A stretch of 10,991 nucleotides of DNA from Gammaproteobacteria bacterium (GTDB taxonomy: Bacteria > Pseudomonadota > Gammaproteobacteria > Eutrophobiales > Eutrophobiaceae), in contig JAENIZ010000027.1 in NCBI GenBank assembly GCA_016844485.1, positions 1-10,991 of the forward strand. Direction: 5' to 3'. The notes beneath the pieces are model-generated. The model was given only the letters and a program-made list of their open reading frames with translations, was not told where the DNA came from and ran no database searches. Made by a program: the position numbers and the translations under genes. Positions 7,882 to 10,991 of this stretch are shown here, one piece after another; positions within the stretch are counted from its first letter, which is position 1, and each line of letters starts with the position of its first letter.

Positions 7882-8196
7882 ATGATACTCACCACGCTGG
7901 AATATGTTCCCGGTAAAAACATTACCAAACACCTCGGCCTGGTACAGGGCAGCACGGTGCGTTCCAAACACGTTGGGCGTGACATCATGGCAGGTGTTAA
8001 GAACATCTTCGGTGGAGAACTCACGGGTTATACGGAACTGCTGAACGAATCGAGGGAAGAGGCCACGGAGCGCATGACGGCACAGGCCAAATCAATCGGC
8101 GCTAATGCGATTTTGAATATCCGTTTCTCAACCTCAAATATCGCCCAGGGCGCCTCCGAACTTTATGCCTATGGCACAGCCGTGGTACTGGAATAA
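7882..8196 (+). CDS. YbjQ family (UPF0145) protein
   Basis: This 104-residue soluble protein belongs to the YbjQ/UPF0145 family, close to the length of E. coli YbjQ (107). Visible family features are the segment AGVKNIFGGELTGYTELL (37-54), followed by an alpha-helical REEATERM stretch, the AKSIGANAI turn (69-77) and the C-terminal YGTAVVLE (97-104). Databases often call this family a putative heavy-metal-binding domain, but this copy has no cysteine and only two histidines, so metal binding is not supported here. No signal peptide or membrane helix is seen, so it is probably cytoplasmic. A paralogue follows after 3 bp. The biological function is unknown. Confidence 0.88.
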   Translation: MILTTLEYVPGKNITKHLGLVQGSTVRSKHVGRDIMAGVKNIFGGELTGYTELLNESREEATERMTAQAKSIGANAILNIRFSTSNIAQGASELYAYGTAVVLE

Positions 8197-8199
8197 TCC

Positions 8200-8712
8200 A
8201 TGGTTGATCTAATCATCTTTGTTGTCCTGCTGATAGTTGGCTACGTGTTCGGGCAGGCGATTGACCAAACTCACTATCGTTCTATCCGTAAACGCGAATC
8301 TTTATTGCGCAATATCCCGCTTATCGCCAGCAGGAAACTGCCCGCCTCCTTTGAGCCCTGCAAGACTGAACTGGTAACAGGCAATGTTGTTATCTCCGTT
8401 GATTTCTACAAGAAATTCGTAGCCGGGTTGCGTAATCTTGTGGGCGGCCGGGTCAGAAGTTACGAAAGTCTGATTGACCGGGCACGCCGGGAAGCACTGC
8501 TGCGCATGACAGAAAAAGCAAAAGCCCTGGGCGCTAATTACGTCTTCAATGTCAAGATGGAGACGAGTTCAATTCCGAGCGGACGCGGCGATGGTGTCAG
8601 CGCAGTTGACGTCCTGGCTTACGGAACCGCGGTGATACTGGAACGACAGGCGCCACTGATCCAAAAGGTGGAAGCCCCCTCACCTGGCATGATGAATCTA
8701 CGCCCAAGATGA
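8200..8712 (+). CDS. Membrane-anchored YbjQ family (UPF0145) protein
   Basis: This 170-residue protein has one N-terminal membrane helix (residues 3-19), a basic segment (RSIRKRES, 27-34) and then a YbjQ domain over about residues 44-150. The domain parallels the upstream gene: AGLRNLVGGRVRSYESLI (75-92), EKAKALGANYVF (105-116) and LAYGTAVILE (139-148). It adds a Gly/Ser-rich loop near 123-134 and a C-terminal tail of about 20 residues. Basic residues after the helix suggest the domain faces the cytoplasm. It has one cysteine (Cys54), again weak support for a metal site. The start is the ATG 3 bp after its paralogue, with GGA seven bases upstream. The pair looks like an old tandem duplication, after which one copy gained an anchor. 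The function is unknown. The two products might assemble together at the membrane, which is inference. Confidence 0.85.
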   Translation: MVDLIIFVVLLIVGYVFGQAIDQTHYRSIRKRESLLRNIPLIASRKLPASFEPCKTELVTGNVVISVDFYKKFVAGLRNLVGGRVRSYESLIDRARREALLRMTEKAKALGANYVFNVKMETSSIPSGRGDGVSAVDVLAYGTAVILERQAPLIQKVEAPSPGMMNLRPR

Positions 8713-8747
8713 TCCACAATAATTAAATATATTTTTCCGATTACATC

Positions 8748-8752
8748 AGGAG
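8748..8752 (+). promoter_or_regulatory. Ribosome binding site of the 51-residue membrane protein gene
   Basis: AGGAG lies ten bases before the ATG at 8763, in an AT-rich 50-bp gap. It supports translation of the short frame at 8763-8918. A TATATT at 8728-8733 resembles a -10 element, but no -35 is found at the proper distance. Confidence 0.6.
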
Positions 8753-8762
8753 ATATATATCC

Positions 8763-8918
8763 ATGGGTAAGACCATCGGTGGATTGACGTTTATCGGCGG
8801 TTGTTTGATTATCCGCTCCCTGTTTTCTCCTTCACCCAATGTTTATTATCTGGCAACTGGCTCATTGTTTCTGATCGCCGCCCTGGTCTTGTTCCTTAAA
8901 GAGCTTAAAAAAATCTAA
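8763..8918 (+). CDS. Small two-helix membrane protein, hypothetical
   Basis: I do not recognise this 51-residue protein. It starts MGKTIGGLTFIGGCLI and has two hydrophobic segments (about residues 5-21 and 30-45), joined by a short polar turn SPSPNVYY (22-29). It ends KELKKI. Lys near both ends suggests a hairpin with both termini in the cytoplasm. The first helix carries GG pairs at 6-7 and 12-13, which would allow close helix packing. Support for it being real comes from the AGGAG site, the coding-like composition, the fit between the YbjQ-like gene (50 bp upstream) and the M48 gene (39 bp downstream), and the lack of any other gene in the space. It may be a partner or regulator of the adjacent protease, which is only a guess from position. 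Confidence 0.68.
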   Translation: MGKTIGGLTFIGGCLIIRSLFSPSPNVYYLATGSLFLIAALVLFLKELKKI

Positions 8919-8957
8919 CCGGACACATTGATGCATTTAACCCAAGGCAACGGATAA

Positions 8958-9809
8958 ATGGAATATTCGAATCCCGAAATTCCTGAAGGGATCAATGTCA
9001 CCAAAGAACATCCACTGAAGGAATTTGCGATTCTGACGGTTGGTATCCTCGGGGTCATTGCGCTTGCCGTTGTCACCCTAAGTGTACTTGCAGAAAGACT
9101 GGCAGTCCTTGTGCCTTTCTCCGTTGAACAGGAACTCGGAACCGGCATACCCATTGATACCGATACCGATAATGAAATCAGCGCTTATCTGCAAGGGATT
9201 TCTGATCAGCTCGCACAACATCTGGAATTGCCTGAGGATATGACCTTCACCATTCATTATTCGGAAGAACCAATAGAAAATGCCTTCGCCACCGTTGGCG
9301 GACATATTTTTATCTATCAAGGGCTGCTGGAACTATTACCCAATGAAAATGCCCTGACTATGGTCATCGCCCATGAGATGGCGCATGTTTACCATCGCCA
9401 TCCCATTATCGCGCTGGGCCGCGGTGTGGTCATCGGTCTGTTATTATCAGCAATTTCGGGCCTCAGCGGCGATTATTTTGTCGGTCAGGTTGTCAATAAC
9501 GCCGGTGTGATTACCCTGCTGACCTTTAACCGCGACCAGGAACGTGAAGCCGACACTACTGCGCTCACCATGATTGCAACCCATTACGGGCATGTTGCCG
9601 GCGCGGATGAATTATTCAAAGTCATGATCAAATTGCAGGAAAAAAACTCAATCAACGTACCATTGTTTCTCAGCACCCATCCCTTGAGTAAAGAGAGGAT
9701 AGACAACGTCCATCAATTTGCGACAGAAAATAATTGGGCGCCTTCTGGGGAAATTTCTGCGATGCCGTCATTTATTCAGAAACAGCCGGCCCCCGATAGC
9801 CCGGATTAA
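8958..9809 (+). CDS. M48 family zinc metallopeptidase, membrane-anchored
   Basis: This 283-residue protein is an M48 (Ste24/HtpX-like) metalloprotease. The zinc site is complete: HEMAH (His139, Glu140, His143), with the third ligand Glu197 in EREAD. The conserved STHP (249-252) followed by SKERI also matches the family. One clear membrane helix lies at residues 22-46. A second hydrophobic stretch right after the zinc helix (about 152-174) is usual in M48 proteins. The N-terminus NPEIPEGINVTKEHPLKEF is a recurring start for a gammaproteobacterial M48 subgroup distinct from HtpX, which has more membrane helices, and from BepA, which has TPR repeats. The catalytic part probably lies in the periplasm, but topology is inferred. 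The ribosome binding site is weak (AAGG ten bases upstream). The last four bases overlap the end of folD on the other strand. The substrate is unknown. Confidence 0.88.
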   Translation: MEYSNPEIPEGINVTKEHPLKEFAILTVGILGVIALAVVTLSVLAERLAVLVPFSVEQELGTGIPIDTDTDNEISAYLQGISDQLAQHLELPEDMTFTIHYSEEPIENAFATVGGHIFIYQGLLELLPNENALTMVIAHEMAHVYHRHPIIALGRGVVIGLLLSAISGLSGDYFVGQVVNNAGVITLLTFNRDQEREADTTALTMIATHYGHVAGADELFKVMIKLQEKNSINVPLFLSTHPLSKERIDNVHQFATENNWAPSGEISAMPSFIQKQPAPDSPD

Positions 9810-10657
9810 CGCGAGATACGCTCAGCGGCCGATATGGTGTTTGCAACCAGCATGGCAATGGTCATTGGCCCCACCCCGCCGGGCACCGGCGTAATATATC
9901 CCGCTTTTTCTTTTACGCCCTGAAAGTCTACGTCACCTGCCAGACTGCCATCATCCAGCCGATTAATCCCGACATCGATCACCACAGCTCCGTCCTTGAT
10001 CATGTTTGCAGTAATCAATTTCGGTTTGCCCGCGGCCACAATCAATATATCAGCCTGTAATGTGTGCTGCTTCAGATCCCTGGTCTTCGACGTACAGATA
10101 CTGACCGTGGCATTTTTCTGTAACAACATGAGCGCCATGGGTTTGCCAACAATATTGCTTCTGCCAACCACAATCGCATGCTGGCCTTCGACAGGAATAT
10201 TCATATGTTCCAGTAAACACATCACCCCGTAGGGTGTGCAGGGAGGGAATACCTGGTTCCCCGTCACCAGCGCCCCGAGGTTGTATAAATGCAAACCATC
10301 GACATCTTTTTCGACAGAGATGGCCTCTATTATTTTATTGGCGTCAATATGTTTCGGTAACGGCAACTGAACAAGAATGCCATGAATTTTGGGATTTGAA
10401 TTCAGCTCCTCAACCTGCCTCAACACCATTTCTTCAGTGACATCTTCAGGCATGTCGTGAACCTCGGAATGCAGGCCCACTTCGTGACACGCCTTGATCT
10501 TGTTACGTACATACATACTCGATGCCGGATTGTCACCGACAATAACAACGGCAAGCCCCGGTAAAATGCCACGCACTTTTAATTTATCTGCCCGGTGTTT
10601 CCACTCCTCACGCACTGCTTTTGCTATTGCAACACCGTCAATAATCTTTGCGCTCAT
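9806..10657 (-). CDS. folD: Bifunctional methylenetetrahydrofolate dehydrogenase / methenyltetrahydrofolate cyclohydrolase
   Basis: This 283-residue cytoplasmic enzyme interconverts 5,10-methylene- and 10-formyl-tetrahydrofolate, using NADP, to supply one-carbon units for purines and formyl-Met-tRNA. E. coli FolD has 288 residues. The active-site YVRNK motif is present (Tyr49, Lys53), as is VQLPLP (96-101, with Gln97) and KDVDG with Asp120. The nucleotide-binding stretch GRSNIVGKPMA starts at residue 165. The closing signature PVPGGVGPMTIAML lies at 257-270. All catalytic residues expected by comparison with E. coli (Tyr50, Lys54, Gln98, Asp121) are there, so both activities should be intact. 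The start overlaps the stop of the upstream desaturase-like gene by ATGA (10654-10657). A purine-rich AAGAGAG (complement of 10664-10670) precedes it. Confidence 0.97.
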   Translation of the reverse strand: MSAKIIDGVAIAKAVREEWKHRADKLKVRGILPGLAVVIVGDNPASSMYVRNKIKACHEVGLHSEVHDMPEDVTEEMVLRQVEELNSNPKIHGILVQLPLPKHIDANKIIEAISVEKDVDGLHLYNLGALVTGNQVFPPCTPYGVMCLLEHMNIPVEGQHAIVVGRSNIVGKPMALMLLQKNATVSICTSKTRDLKQHTLQADILIVAAGKPKLITANMIKDGAVVIDVGINRLDDGSLAGDVDFQGVKEKAGYITPVPGGVGPMTIAMLVANTISAAERISR

Positions 10658-10991
10658 GAAATTCTCTCTTCAGGATGTTTTCTTCTTGTTTGCATAAACG
10701 GCTGAACCAATAACCACATGATATCAATTGCGCTCGAGTCACGGAATTCCTCAAGGCCAATGGTCATCCCCAGGTGTCCGGCCTGTGGTTGCGCCCGGTA
10801 GGTACCGAATACCCTGTCCCACCAGGGCAGGTTGAAACCATAATTACTGTCCGTCTCCGTCCTGATCACCGAGTGATGTACACGATGCATATCCGGCGTC
10901 ACGATGAAACAGCGCAATTTCCGATCCAGCGATTCAGGGCTATACACATTACTATGATTGAACAGGGATGTAGAACTCAGCAAAATTTCAA
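10654..10991 (-). CDS. Sterol desaturase / fatty acid hydroxylase family protein, C-terminal part (5' end outside window)
   Basis: The frame is open to the right edge of the window, and the visible 112 residues are the C-terminal portion of a membrane-bound di-iron hydroxylase-like protein. The diagnostic last histidine box is TPDMHRVHHS (HxxHH type). It is followed by the family sequence DSNYGFNLPWWDRVFGTY, and before it lies SLFNHSNV, another typical conserved stretch. The earlier histidine boxes and most membrane helices would lie outside the window. A TTG at 10983 could be read as a start but would cut the family in half, so it is almost certainly internal. Members hydroxylate or desaturate lipids or sterols. 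The bacterial substrate here is unknown. The gene overlaps folD by 4 bp and shares its strand, implying co-transcription. Confidence 0.87.
   Translation of the reverse strand, partial: EILLSSTSLFNHSNVYSPESLDRKLRCFIVTPDMHRVHHSVIRTETDSNYGFNLPWWDRVFGTYRAQPQAGHLGMTIGLEEFRDSSAIDIMWLLVQPFMQTRRKHPEERIS

Noticed and set aside
8608..8638. TTGACG ... GATACT as a promoter inside the second YbjQ-like gene
   Set aside because: Spacing of 19 bases and a weak -10 make it no better than chance within coding sequence.
9151..9170. Short GATACC tandem repeat in the M48 gene
   Set aside because: Only about three units, and it simply encodes an Asp-Thr repeat (DTDTDN) in a linker region. Too short to treat as a repeat element.

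Overview
The window reads as chromosome of a Gram-negative proteobacterium, most likely a gammaproteobacterium. The evidence is the two-subunit glycyl-tRNA synthetase (glyQ-glyS) followed by gmhB and plsC, a neighbourhood I know from Pseudomonas-type genomes, together with LPS-heptose and envelope genes, short intergenic gaps and ATGA stop/start overlaps. I cannot name the genus from sequence alone. There are no rRNA or tRNA genes, insertion sequences, CRISPR arrays or phage genes, and coding density is very high.

Left block (1-3455, + strand): the 3' end of an ABC-2 type permease, then a GldG-like auxiliary protein, then a DUF4340 protein. This is the core of a Gld-type ABC system whose ATPase gene should lie just upstream of the window. 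The permease and GldG genes are 9 bp apart, and the GldG ribosome binding site overlaps the permease stop. The substrate is unknown.

Middle block (3561-7828, + strand): a probable promoter followed by glyQ, glyS, gmhB and plsC, tightly packed (a 4-bp overlap, then gaps of 6 and 3 bp). It joins glycine tRNA charging to LPS inner-core heptose synthesis and phosphatidic acid synthesis.

Right-centre block (7882-9809, + strand): two tandem YbjQ-family (UPF0145) proteins, the second with an added N-terminal membrane anchor, then a 51-residue two-helix membrane protein, then a membrane-anchored M48 zinc metalloprotease. Function is unknown. The arrangement suggests an envelope-associated module and is the most interesting part of the window.

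Right end (9806-10991, - strand): folD (methylene-tetrahydrofolate dehydrogenase/cyclohydrolase), preceded in its own direction by the 3' part of a sterol desaturase/fatty acid hydroxylase-family gene that runs off the window. These two overlap by ATGA. folD converges on the M48 gene with stop codons sharing 4 bp, so there is no room between them for a conventional terminator.
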